A DNA stretch of 64,000 nucleotides, taken from Vibrio sagamiensis NBRC 104589 (lineage in GTDB: Bacteria; Pseudomonadota; Gammaproteobacteria; Enterobacterales; Vibrionaceae). The stretch lies in assembly GCF_007990935.1 (NCBI RefSeq), contig NZ_BJXJ01000006.1:62001-126000 (forward strand), in the 5' to 3' direction. The position numbers were made by a program, and so were the translations under genes. Under the pieces are notes generated by a model. That model worked only from the letters and a program-made list of their open reading frames with translations, was not told where the DNA came from and did not search any database. Numbering within the stretch: the stretch's first letter is position 1; each line of letters starts with the position of its first letter. Shown piece after piece: positions 56,238 through 64,000 of this stretch.

Positions 56238-58589
56238 ATGAACTTGGAACGTTCCGAACGTATCGAGATCCCGGTACTACCTCTACGTGATGTAGTGGTT
56301 TACCCACACATGGTTATTCCATTGTTTGTTGGTCGTGAGAAGTCGATTAGCTGTCTAGAAACAGCAATGGAAACTAATAAACAAGTTCTGCTTGTGGCAC
56401 AAAAGCAAGCTGATACTGATGAACCTACCACGGATGATTTATTTACAGTAGGCACTGTTGCTACTATCCTTCAGCTTCTAAAGCTGCCTGATGGTACTGT
56501 AAAAGTACTTGTTGAAGGTCAACAAAGAGCGAAGATCACGCAGTTTAAAGAAAGTGAATTTTTCCTTGCTGAAGCTGAGTATGTTGCTACGCCTGAGTTA
56601 GATGAACGTGAGCAAGAGGTGATTGTTCGCAGTGCGATCAACCAATTTGAAGGTTTTATTAAGCTTAATAAAAAAATTCCACCAGAAGTGCTGACTTCAT
56701 TAGGTGGTATTGACGAAGCGGCTCGCTTGGCTGATACCATTGCTGCACATATGCCACTTAAACTGGTTGATAAGCAGCAAGTACTTGAAATTTTTGACGT
56801 TACAGAGCGTTTAGAGTTTCTAATGGGTCAGATGGAGTCCGAAATCGATTTGCTTCAAGTTGAAAAACGCATCCGTGGACGCGTGAAGAAGCAAATGGAA
56901 AAATCTCAGCGCGAGTATTATCTGAATGAGCAAATGAAAGCTATTCAGAAAGAGCTAGGAGAGATGGAAGATGCTCCGGATGAATTTGAGACTCTGAAAC
57001 AAAAAATTGATGAGTCGAAAATGCCAGAAGATGCTCGCCATAAAACAGAGCAAGAACTGCAAAAGCTAAAAATGATGTCACCTATGTCGGCAGAAGCGAC
57101 AGTGGTACGTAGTTATATTGATTGGATGGTCAGTGTGCCATGGAACAAGCGTTCTAAGGTGAAGAAGAACCTTGCCAAAGCGGAAGAAATCCTTAACGAA
57201 GACCACTATGGCCTTGAGCGTGTCAAAGAACGAATACTTGAGTACCTTGCGGTACAAAATCGAGTGAATAAACTCAAAGGGCCAATACTCTGTCTTGTGG
57301 GGCCCCCTGGTGTTGGTAAAACATCACTTGGCCGTTCTATTGCTGCAGCAACAGGCCGCAAATACACTCGTATGGCGCTTGGTGGAGTGCGAGACGAAGC
57401 AGAGATTCGTGGTCACCGAAGAACTTATATTGGCTCTTTGCCTGGTAAACTTATCCAAAAAATGTCCAAAGTTGGTGTGAAAAACCCTCTATTTTTGCTG
57501 GATGAGATTGATAAAATGTCTTCAGATATGCGTGGTGATCCATCTTCCGCATTACTTGAAGTGTTAGATCCAGAGCAAAACAATGCCTTTAACGATCACT
57601 ATCTCGAAGTCGATTATGATCTCTCAGACGTTATGTTTGTGGCTACATCAAACTCAATGGATATTCCGGGGCCGTTATTAGACCGTATGGAAGTGATTCG
57701 CCTGTCTGGCTATACAGAAGATGAAAAGCTAAATATTGCCAAGCGCCATCTTGTGGATAAACAAGTAAAGCGTAATGGTCTAAAGCCAAATGAAATTACA
57801 ATCGAAGACTCGGCTATTATTGGCATTATTCGCTACTACACAAGAGAAGCGGGTGTACGTAACCTAGAGCGTGAAATATCTAAGATCTGTCGTAAAGCAG
57901 TGAAAAATATCTTACTTGATAATAGTTTGAAATCGGTGACGGTTGCTATGGATAACTTGAAAGAGTACCTAGGTGTGCAGCGTCATGATTTTGGTAAAGC
58001 GGATGAAAGCAATCGTATCGGTCAGGTCACAGGCTTAGCTTGGACTCAAGTAGGTGGAGACTTGTTAACGATTGAAGCAGAAGCAATGCCAGGCAAAGGT
58101 AAACTCACACAAACGGGTTCACTTGGCGATGTGATGAAAGAGTCTATTCAAGCTGCGATGACGGTTGTGCGCTCACGTGCAGATAAGTTAGGTATTAATA
58201 CTGACTTTCATGAAAAACGTGATATTCATGTCCATGTTCCTGAAGGTGCGACACCAAAAGATGGCCCAAGTGCCGGTATTGCGATGTGTACTGCACTTGT
58301 TTCGAGTTTAACAGGAAACCCTGTTAAAGCTGAAGTGGGAATGACGGGTGAAATCACATTGCGTGGTGAAGTGTTGCCAATAGGTGGTCTGAAAGAAAAG
58401 CTTCTAGCAGCGCATCGTGGTGGCATCAAAACGGTATTAATCCCAAAAGATAATGAGCGTGACTTAGAGGAGATACCCGATAATGTCATTGCAGACCTGC
58501 AAGTAATCCCAGTACAGTGGATTGATGAGGTACTTAAAGTTGCTTTGGAACGAAACCCAATGGGTGTTGAGTTTGAACCACAAAAATAG
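56238..58589 (+). CDS. lon: ATP-dependent Lon protease
   Basis: Homohexameric AAA+ serine protease of 783 residues (E. coli 784) that degrades misfolded and regulatory proteins. The N-terminal substrate domain begins [24 protein letters not shown] long helical region follows ([16 protein letters not shown] near residue 235). Walker A is GPPGVGKTS near residue 354, and the C-terminal protease domain carries the catalytic dyad Ser678 ([10 protein letters not shown]) and a Lys in [14 protein letters not shown]. Its own sigma-32 promoter lies upstream. Confidence 0.99.
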   Translation: MNLERSERIEIPVLPLRDVVVYPHMVIPLFVGREKSISCLETAMETNKQVLLVAQKQADTDEPTTDDLFTVGTVATILQLLKLPDGTVKVLVEGQQRAKITQFKESEFFLAEAEYVATPELDEREQEVIVRSAINQFEGFIKLNKKIPPEVLTSLGGIDEAARLADTIAAHMPLKLVDKQQVLEIFDVTERLEFLMGQMESEIDLLQVEKRIRGRVKKQMEKSQREYYLNEQMKAIQKELGEMEDAPDEFETLKQKIDESKMPEDARHKTEQELQKLKMMSPMSAEATVVRSYIDWMVSVPWNKRSKVKKNLAKAEEILNEDHYGLERVKERILEYLAVQNRVNKLKGPILCLVGPPGVGKTSLGRSIAAATGRKYTRMALGGVRDEAEIRGHRRTYIGSLPGKLIQKMSKVGVKNPLFLLDEIDKMSSDMRGDPSSALLEVLDPEQNNAFNDHYLEVDYDLSDVMFVATSNSMDIPGPLLDRMEVIRLSGYTEDEKLNIAKRHLVDKQVKRNGLKPNEITIEDSAIIGIIRYYTREAGVRNLEREISKICRKAVKNILLDNSLKSVTVAMDNLKEYLGVQRHDFGKADESNRIGQVTGLAWTQVGGDLLTIEAEAMPGKGKLTQTGSLGDVMKESIQAAMTVVRSRADKLGINTDFHEKRDIHVHVPEGATPKDGPSAGIAMCTALVSSLTGNPVKAEVGMTGEITLRGEVLPIGGLKEKLLAAHRGGIKTVLIPKDNERDLEEIPDNVIADLQVIPVQWIDEVLKVALERNPMGVEFEPQK

Positions 58590-58618
58590 TGATGCGTAGC
58601 AAAAATAAGTAAAACTTT

Positions 58619-58657
58619 ACGCTGATAAGCCTAAAAAGGCTTGTCAGCGTTTTTTTT
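58619..58657 (+). terminator. Rho-independent terminator after lon
   Basis: ACGCTGATAAGCCT / AGGCTTGTCAGCGT, 14-bp stem with one mismatch, loop AAAA, then a run of T. Confidence 0.92.
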
Positions 58658-58795
58658 GAAAGCTAATTTATGCTCGGTAGTGCCCACCATACTTAGTGGT
58701 AAGGGTTTGAGCTCAATTTATTGTATTCGACGAAATTGCAATGGTACGAAGGTCATCAAAAAGCATAACCATAGGTGACGGAAAGGGGAAACATC

Positions 58796-59068
58796 GTGAA
58801 TAAAACTCAACTGGTAGAACAAATTGCTGAAAATGCGGATATTTCTAAAGCTTCAGCGAGTCGTGCTTTAGACGCATTTATCGAAGCTGTGACAGGCACA
58901 CTGCAATCGGGCGAACAAGTTGCTCTTGTTGGTTTCGGTACATTCAGTGTTCGTCCTCGTGCTGCTCGCACCGGCCGTAACCCTAAAACAGGTGAAGCGA
59001 TTCAAATTGCAGAAGCTAAGGTTCCTTCTTTTAAAGCAGGTAAAGCACTTAAAGACGCTTGTAATTAA
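58796..59068 (+). CDS. hupB: DNA-binding protein HU-beta
   Basis: Nucleoid protein of 90 residues, subunit of HU. The GTG at 58796 ([19 protein letters not shown]) is used because AGGGGA lies seven bases upstream and it gives the family length. The HU signature [22 protein letters not shown], with the DNA-clasping arm, is at residues 46-67. It follows lon, as in E. coli, but behind its own terminator-separated promoter. Confidence 0.98.
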   Translation: MNKTQLVEQIAENADISKASASRALDAFIEAVTGTLQSGEQVALVGFGTFSVRPRAARTGRNPKTGEAIQIAEAKVPSFKAGKALKDACN

Positions 59069-59225
59069 TCACAATGGTGGCTTTTTGTCGGAATGAGTGA
59101 ACCTTATTGTCTAGGCATCGCCAAAGAAAAAGCAGATTCGTTTGCTGATAGATGATGCGCTTCTTGATACAAATGGCCAGTGCTGGGCATAAATGACAAA
59201 ACTTAAAGCCAAACTGAATTAAAAT

Positions 59226-59256
59226 ATGCGCATCTTACTGATGCGCATTTCTTTTT
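59226..59256 (+). terminator. Rho-independent terminator after hupB
   Basis: ATGCGCATC / GATGCGCAT, a perfect 9-bp stem with loop TTACT, then TTCTTTTT. It lies about 160 bases past hupB and 70 before ppiD. Confidence 0.8.
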
Positions 59257-59325
59257 CTGATACTATTGTAGTAATACATTTTCTATTGGAAGCCAAGAGC
59301 TTCAATTTTGGAGAGCCGTTTAATT

Positions 59326-61185
59326 ATGATGGATCGACTACGCGAAGGCGTAAATAGCATCGCAGTCAAAATAATCCTTGGAGTTATCATTCTATCTTTC
59401 GTTTTTGCTGGTGTAGGTAGTTACATTGTTAGCGGTAGCAGCAATGCTGCGGCGAAAGTGGGTAACACAGAGATTGCTCGTGGTGAGTTTGAAATGGCTT
59501 ACCAAAATGAACGTAACCGAATGCAATCACAGCTGGGAGACTACTTCTCGCAAATGTTGGCTAACCCTGAATACGTCGAATCTTTGCGTAAGTCAGTATT
59601 GGATCGTTTGATCAATAATGTTTTACTTGATCAACAAGCGGAAGCACTTGGACTACGAATTAGTGATCAACAGGTCAGGGATGTAATACTTGAACTTCCA
59701 GAATTTCAAGTTAGCGGTAAGTTTGACCAAGCGGTTTACCAAGCTACGTTACGTAGAGCGGGTTATTCACCTGATTCATTTGCTGAGTATATGCGTCGTG
59801 AACTTGTCCGTGAGCAATTAGTTAGTGCATTACAAGCAAGTGATTTTGCACTGCCGGGTGAAGTTCAAGCTGAAGGTAAGCTTTATACACAAACTCGTGA
59901 TATCCGTACGATAACCATCGATTTAGCAAAATACGCAAAAGATGTTAAGTTAACGGATGAAGAGATTCAGACTTTCTATGCCGAGAACCCACAGAAGTTT
60001 ACTCGTCCAGAGCAAGTTAAAGTTTCTTACATTGAATTGTCAGCGGCGGCATTGAAAAAGCAAATCAATGTTTCTGATGAAGACGTGAAACAGTACTACG
60101 ATGAGAACCTCGACAAGTACTCGACGGAAGAACAGCGTCGTGTTGCTCATATTCTTATTGAAGGCGAAGACGAAGCAAAAGCTCAAGGAATCTTGGATGA
60201 GCTGAACGCTGGTGCTGATTTTGCTACTTTAGCGAAAGAGAAGTCGAATGACTTTGGCAGTGCTGAAAACGGCGGTGATCTTGGCTTCATTGAGCGTGAT
60301 GTGATGGATCCTAAATTTGAAGAAGCAGCATTTGCTCTTCAACAAGTGGGAGAGACATCTGGTCTTGTCAAATCAGACTTCGGTTTCCACATCATCAAGC
60401 TAGAAGAATTAAAGGATTCAGTAACCAAACCTTACTCTGAAGTTGAGACCGAGATTAAACAAGAGCTCATCGACCAGCAAGCGATTGATCAATTCTATGA
60501 GTTACAAGGTAAGCTGGAAACCGTTGCTTTTGAGTTCCCAGATTCTCTAGAAGATGCTTCAAAAGAAGTTGGACAAACAGTACAAACGACTGACTTTATT
60601 TCTGAAGTGAATGCGCCTGAGCTACTGAAATCACCTGCGGTCATGCAAGCGATTATGAGTCCAGAAGTTAAAGAAGATGGTCTCAACTCAGAAGCTATCG
60701 AAGTATCACCAGAGCACATTGTTGTTGTTCGAGTGGAAGATGTTCGTCCTGAAACAGTTTTACCTCTTGAAGAAGTGAAAGCGCAGGTTGTTGCCGATCT
60801 ATCTCGTGATAAAGCGGAAAAAGAAGCAGCGGCATTGGCAACTAAAGTTGTTGATGGTCTTAAACAAGGTGATGAAGCCGTACTCGCAGCCAATAAACTG
60901 GCTTTCGGAGACATTGAATCAGTTGATCGTCGTGCACCTTTAGCACAAGCGGTATTTGCCATGCCGAAGCCTGTTGACGGTAAGCCAGTTTACGGTCAAA
61001 CGAAAGATATGACGGGTAACGTTGTTATTATCCAGCTTGATGAAGTGAAAGCAAAACTAGACACTGCTCTAGAAGAGCAAGTGGCAATACAAATGCAACG
61101 TACTTCTTCTCAACAAGATCTATCCTCAATCATCAATGCGTTACGTGGAAATACAGACATTGTTTACTACGCTGTGAGCAACTAG
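59326..61185 (+). CDS. ppiD: Periplasmic folding chaperone PpiD
   Basis: Inner-membrane-anchored periplasmic chaperone associated with the Sec translocon, 619 residues (E. coli 623). I start at ATG 59326 (MMDRLREG); an upstream TTG-type extension to 59308 is less likely. One N-terminal membrane helix (VKIILGVIILSFVFAGVGSYIV) is followed by SurA-like helical regions. A parvulin domain spans about 265-360 (VAHILI, GADFATLAKEKSNDFGSAENGGDLGFI, FGFHIIKL), then a C-terminal helical domain. In E. coli the PpiD parvulin domain lacks isomerase activity; this copy cannot be judged by eye. Conserved lon-hupB-ppiD order. Confidence 0.97.
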   Translation: MMDRLREGVNSIAVKIILGVIILSFVFAGVGSYIVSGSSNAAAKVGNTEIARGEFEMAYQNERNRMQSQLGDYFSQMLANPEYVESLRKSVLDRLINNVLLDQQAEALGLRISDQQVRDVILELPEFQVSGKFDQAVYQATLRRAGYSPDSFAEYMRRELVREQLVSALQASDFALPGEVQAEGKLYTQTRDIRTITIDLAKYAKDVKLTDEEIQTFYAENPQKFTRPEQVKVSYIELSAAALKKQINVSDEDVKQYYDENLDKYSTEEQRRVAHILIEGEDEAKAQGILDELNAGADFATLAKEKSNDFGSAENGGDLGFIERDVMDPKFEEAAFALQQVGETSGLVKSDFGFHIIKLEELKDSVTKPYSEVETEIKQELIDQQAIDQFYELQGKLETVAFEFPDSLEDASKEVGQTVQTTDFISEVNAPELLKSPAVMQAIMSPEVKEDGLNSEAIEVSPEHIVVVRVEDVRPETVLPLEEVKAQVVADLSRDKAEKEAAALATKVVDGLKQGDEAVLAANKLAFGDIESVDRRAPLAQAVFAMPKPVDGKPVYGQTKDMTGNVVIIQLDEVKAKLDTALEEQVAIQMQRTSSQQDLSSIINALRGNTDIVYYAVSN

Positions 61186-61217
61186 TCATTAACTATGTAA
61201 TTAAGATGTTTAATAAG

Positions 61218-61246
61218 ACGGGCCGCATTCGCGGCCCGTTTCATTT
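61218..61246 (+). terminator. Rho-independent terminator after ppiD
   Basis: ACGGGCCGC / GCGGCCCGT, a perfect 9-bp GC-rich stem with loop ATTC, followed by TTCATTTCT. Confidence 0.8.
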
Positions 61247-61424
61247 CTATCTCAAATCACTTTTACCTTTAGTAAGGTGTACTTAGAGTAATCTTTGTCA
61301 TTTATGCAGGTTTTTATGCCTTTCTCTTTCTTAGATTGGCCGAAACATAGATTGAAGATGACATGAACAGGAAATATTTTAATTCAATGACTTATAGTCA
61401 ACTACTCAAAGGAAGCTTTTTGAA

Positions 61425-61730
61425 ATGAAATGGATATTAATGGCATGCGTAGCCTTCTTTTCATCAATGGGACTTGCTGCTGAAAGCGAAGGTAATTCGA
61501 CAGCGCCTAATAATGGTAAGTACGAAGGTATTGAGATTACCGTAAATGTAAATACAGCATCTGCGGAAGAAATTGCCACTCTATTAAAAGGTATTGGTGA
61601 AAAGAAAGCTCAGGAGATTGTTGATTATCGCAATGAGTTTGGGCCTTTTAAAGCTGCAGCGGATCTGACCAATGTGAAAGGTATCGGTGCAGCGACGATC
61701 AAGAAAAACGAAGGGCGAATCCTTCTTTAA
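61425..61730 (+). CDS. ComEA-like helix-hairpin-helix DNA-binding protein
   Basis: Exported protein of 101 residues: signal peptide MKWILMACVAFFSSMGLAA, a short Ser/Asn linker, then a ComEA-type double helix-hairpin-helix domain (VNVNTASAEEIATLLKGIGEKKAQEIVDYRNEFGPF, then LTNVKGIGAATIKKNEGRI). In naturally competent vibrios ComEA binds incoming DNA in the periplasm and is needed for uptake. E. coli YbaV is a relative in the same ppiD neighbourhood. AAAGGAAG precedes the ATG. ComEA is the most likely role, as an inference from domain, export and context. Confidence 0.88.
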   Translation: MKWILMACVAFFSSMGLAAESEGNSTAPNNGKYEGIEITVNVNTASAEEIATLLKGIGEKKAQEIVDYRNEFGPFKAAADLTNVKGIGAATIKKNEGRILL

Positions 61731-61765
61731 TCTTTGTCTATTATAGATAGACTTGATGAGTAACA

Positions 61766-61825
61766 TACCCAAGGGTACTTTAAAGCCTCTTTCATGGGAG
61801 CTTTATAGGGGCTTGGGTATTTTTT
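61766..61825 (+). terminator. Branched terminator after the comEA-like gene
   Basis: Outer stem TACCCAAG (61766-61773) / CTTGGGTA (61812-61819), inner stem TAAAGC/GCTTTA, followed by TTTTTTCTTTT. It lies between convergent genes and serves at least the plus strand. Confidence 0.75.
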
Positions 61826-61842
61826 CTTTTAACCAATACTTT

Positions 61843-62394
61843 TTAACCAAAAATATGGCGGCGTGTGACTTTTTCTAGCAAAGCCATACCCAATCCACCC
61901 ATCGCACCGGATAAGTGCGCCTCAATAGCCACATCAGCACTGATGAGTTCGGTGGTACTGACTGACGGGCCAAAGCATTGTTCCCATGCCACTTTGGCAA
62001 TGAGTGCTCCAACTAGAAAAATACTGCTTTTTCTACCAGCAAACACTTCTTTTAACGCCCAGTAACCAAATAATCCGTGTAGAACCCCTGATAAGCCAAC
62101 ATAGATAGATAAAGTGGTGAACAAATTAAAAAATCCAACAATGGCACAAAGCGTGATGAAAGCTATGGTAAAATTACGCGAGGTTGGCCGAAAGAAAAAC
62201 GCAATTACCCAAAGTGCAGCGATGTTTACTGCCAAGTGGGCGAGGTTGGTATGGGTGAGGTTTCCTGTTACGATTCGCCACCACTCTCCATGATGGATGT
62301 GATCAAGGTGCCATTCACTCCAGCTTGTCATGGGTTCAAATTGCAGTATTAAGCAGATAACGCTGAGTAGGCTCAGCACAATATAAAGGCTCAC
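61843..62394 (-). CDS. rrtA: Rhombosortase (rhomboid-family intramembrane protease for GlyGly-CTERM proteins)
   Basis: Inner-membrane serine protease of 183 residues with about six helices. Conserved blocks fit rhombosortase rather than GlpG: GNLTHTNLAHLAVN at residues 44-57, active-site Ser102 in GLSGVLHG, and catalytic His160 in IEAHLSGA. Rhombosortase cuts the GlyGly-CTERM tail of type II secretion substrates; a protease with such a tail is at 6.2-7.9 kb. It starts at GTG with TAA immediately upstream in frame, so no longer form exists. The DTW gene starts three bases away on the other strand. V. cholerae VC1981 is, as I recall, the studied homologue. Confidence 0.88.
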   Translation of the reverse strand: MSLYIVLSLLSVICLILQFEPMTSWSEWHLDHIHHGEWWRIVTGNLTHTNLAHLAVNIAALWVIAFFFRPTSRNFTIAFITLCAIVGFFNLFTTLSIYVGLSGVLHGLFGYWALKEVFAGRKSSIFLVGALIAKVAWEQCFGPSVSTTELISADVAIEAHLSGAMGGLGMALLEKVTRRHIFG

Positions 62395-62397
62395 TTA

Positions 62398-63012
62398 ATG
62401 TCTCGTTATTGTTCTCAATGTGGCAAATCACATAAGTCGTGTATTTGTCAGTGGATTGTCCCCCTTGCTAATCAGGTGGAACTTATCATTCTTCAGCATA
62501 TCAGTGAAGAAAACCGGCCACTTGGTACCGCAAGGATCTTAAACCTAAGTTTAAATCATTGTACCTGCATAGTGGGAGAAGATTTTTCTGATGATTCGGT
62601 GCTGAACGTGTTATTAGCAGACTCGGATTATCAGCATATGATTTTATACCCATCGGAAAGATCAATTTGCCTCTCGCAATGGAATCAAACGAAAAAGACA
62701 GCAAACAAAAAAGTGCGCTTAATCTTATTAGATGGCACATGGAAGAAAGCCTATAAAATGTGGCAGCTTTCAACCAATTTACATTCCATTCCGACGGTTG
62801 GGTTGCCTGTTGATTTGAAAGGCCATTATACGATTCGTAAAGCACCGACAGAAAATAGTCTTTCTACCGTAGAGGCGGGCTATCATGCATTGTGTCTGCT
62901 TGAGCCTAATCAGGATTTTTCGCCATTAATGAATGCCTTCGAAAAAATGATTGAATTTCAAATCTCTCAAATGCCACCAGGTGTTTTTGAGCGTAATTAT
63001 CTCAAAGGTTAA
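62398..63012 (+). CDS. DTW-domain tRNA-uridine aminocarboxypropyltransferase
   Basis: A 204-residue protein of the DTW (TDD superfamily) group, which installs acp3U on tRNA (TapT in E. coli modifies U47). An N-terminal Cys cluster CSQCGKSHKSCIC could bind zinc. The core signature reads LILLDGTWKKAYKM near residue 105, followed by LKGHYTIRKAPTENSLSTVEA, the SAM/substrate region. Which tRNA position it modifies is not visible. It is head-to-head with the rhombosortase gene, three bases apart. Confidence 0.85.
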   Translation: MSRYCSQCGKSHKSCICQWIVPLANQVELIILQHISEENRPLGTARILNLSLNHCTCIVGEDFSDDSVLNVLLADSDYQHMILYPSERSICLSQWNQTKKTANKKVRLILLDGTWKKAYKMWQLSTNLHSIPTVGLPVDLKGHYTIRKAPTENSLSTVEAGYHALCLLEPNQDFSPLMNAFEKMIEFQISQMPPGVFERNYLKG

Positions 63013-63077
63013 CGTTATTTGTTAACGATTCTCCAATGTAGAACCAAGATATCTTCGAATCATCGCCGCGCCTGAGA

Positions 63078-63125
63078 GCTAAGGTTATCTCGCTGAACAC
63101 AGCACTTTGAGGTTATTTGGGTATC
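63078..63125. repeat. Dispersed intergenic palindromic repeat, copy 6
   Basis: CTAAGGTTATCTCGCTGAACACAGCACTTTGAGGTTATTTGGGTAT. The core CTGAACA.AGCA matches copy 4 and the right arm TTGAGGTTATTTGG matches copy 1. Confidence 0.65.
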
Positions 63126-63201
63126 AATACTCAAATAACCATTATTGAAGAGTTTGTGAAAATGGCCGTTTAATACTCAGCCTAAGTATGTCCAGCCGTG
63201 C

Positions 63202-63270
63202 TTATAAAGCTTTTGTAATAAAACAGTTTCTACGAAACTATTGCTGTAAAACTGTGATTATAAAATGATG
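63202..63270. repeat. Degenerate tandem repeat of about 15 bp
   Basis: TTATAAAGCTTTTGT, AATAAAACAGTTTCT, ACGAAACTATTGCTG, TAAAACTGTGATTAT, then AAAATGATGG. Units share the A-tract plus CxGT core with the 41.5-kb array. It runs into the last codons of the dGTPase gene. Confidence 0.45.
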
Positions 63271-64000
63271 GAAGAAAATAACTGACGATGAAATCTTTGG
63301 GCATGACCATCAGTCATCGAGGAAATATAGTCAGCAATCACTCGCATTTTTTGGCTTTTATCATTTGCCTGTTGCCAGGTTTGTTGTGTTTGTTCAGGTA
63401 ATAAACGTTCAGGGTCCGCACTGAGTGCTTCAAATAAATCCATGATGATCTGCTGTCCTTTATACTCCATAACCTGAACAGGATGAACTTGGATAACGTA
63501 CTGGTTTACAAAGTGTTTCAGAATATCGAGGGCTTTGTTCATGGCCGGAGACAACTGAGCGTTCCAAGACACCATTGGGCTATCAAAGTTGGCTGACGTT
63601 GGTTGAATAGAAATACTAGTGAGTAACGCATTCACCATCCCACCAATGGCATCCTTCCGTTGGTGATGTTGGCCACTGAATAACATTGCGCCAAGAGAGT
63701 CGCAATGCGTTTCAAACCATACATCACCACAGCAGGCTAGCTTCGACGCTGCGCCCTCTTGCCATTGTTGCTGGGTAACCATGCCTAAAACAATCGCATC
63801 TTCTAAATCATGGACACCATAAGCAATGTCATCAGCCAGTTCCATAATTGAGCAATCTAAAGATTTAAAGCGTGTCTTATGGTGCTTCACGAGGTCATCG
63901 GAGCTTTGGCGCATCTGGCCAAGTAACGTTTGGTCATTATGAGACAGAGGTTCGGTGACCCAATCAAATAGAGCTTTATCACAGTCGTAGATACCCTTGG
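63258..64000 (-). CDS. dGTPase-family triphosphohydrolase (partial, HD domain)
   Basis: C-terminal part of a deoxyguanosinetriphosphate triphosphohydrolase-like protein. The frame stays open to the window edge; the codons beyond the apparent start at 63914 read KGIYDCDKALFDWVTEPLSHNDQ, so the true amino end and the first HD metal ligands are outside. Visible: CSIMELADDIAYGVHDLEDAI, with the H..D pair of the HD-domain second half, and HPVQVMEYKGQQIIMDLFEAL. Such enzymes hydrolyse dGTP to deoxyguanosine and triphosphate, and some members deplete dNTPs against phage. In this copy the defence role is unproven. Confidence 0.9.
   Translation of the reverse strand, partial: KGIYDCDKALFDWVTEPLSHNDQTLLGQMRQSSDDLVKHHKTRFKSLDCSIMELADDIAYGVHDLEDAIVLGMVTQQQWQEGAASKLACCGDVWFETHCDSLGAMLFSGQHHQRKDAIGGMVNALLTSISIQPTSANFDSPMVSWNAQLSPAMNKALDILKHFVNQYVIQVHPVQVMEYKGQQIIMDLFEALSADPERLLPEQTQQTWQQANDKSQKMRVIADYISSMTDGHAQRFHRQLFSSIIL

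Noticed and set aside
60495..60962. 155-codon reverse open frame inside ppiD
   Set aside because: The translation is Ser/Thr/Ala-rich without domains and lies fully within a conserved gene.

Overview
The window looks like a stretch of chromosome from a Vibrio species. The gene content and gene neighbourhoods are vibrio-like (feoBC, argS/yecM, yoaA-tsaB, fadD-rnd, minCDE-ycgL, folD/tRNA-Arg, ktrAB, tig-clpP-clpX-lon-hupB-ppiD-comEA, rhombosortase/DTW/dgt). FeoC lacks the cysteines seen in enterobacterial FeoC, a GlyGly-CTERM protease and a rhombosortase occur together, and a palindromic intergenic repeat is scattered between housekeeping genes. The species cannot be named from sequence reading alone.

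Layout. 1-21.4 kb is core genome: iron(II) uptake (feoB, truncated by the window edge, and feoC), small membrane and HIT proteins, argS, yecM, a secreted trypsin-like protease with an overlapping lipoprotein gene, purU, the yoaA-tsaB-slp-hydrolase string, fadD, rnd, the Min division-site system, a lytic transglycosylase, folD and a tRNA-Arg(TCT). 21.4-30.3 kb is an AT-rich accessory block. It starts with a decayed gene carrying eight GCTAAT units and continues with a chaperone-usher fimbrial operon ordered like Proteus MR/P (major pilin, minor pilin, usher, chaperone, three minor pilins, tip adhesin), but with an OmpA-C-domain gene inserted before the adhesin. An IS3-family transposase remnant (30.6-30.8 kb) separates it from the next block.

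31.0-44.4 kb is a catecholate siderophore locus. entA, entC, entE and entB homologues make and activate 2,3-dihydroxybenzoate. A one-module EntF-like synthetase (C-A-PCP-TE) has an adenylation pocket that reads as serine. An Sfp/EntD-type phosphopantetheinyl transferase would arm the carriers, and a TonB-dependent receptor would import the ferric product. Good candidate Fur boxes lie in both divergent promoter regions. The predicted product is therefore a DHB-serine oligomer of the enterobactin type. The least expected member is a free-standing condensation-superfamily protein whose HHxxxDG motif reads H-L-S-I-S-D-S; it could tailor the product or be catalytically dead.

44.6-52.2 kb holds a DEAD-box helicase, an LruC-domain protein with a lipoprotein, the KtrAB potassium transporter and SelO. 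52.7-64 kb is the conserved proteostasis cluster: trigger factor, ClpP, ClpX, Lon behind a clear sigma-32 type promoter, HU-beta and PpiD. It is followed by a ComEA-like protein, rhombosortase, a DTW-domain tRNA modification enzyme and a dGTPase-family gene cut by the window end. Rhombosortase and its likely substrate, the GlyGly-CTERM protease at 6.2-7.9 kb, are both present. I see no CRISPR array, no integrase and no complete mobile element.
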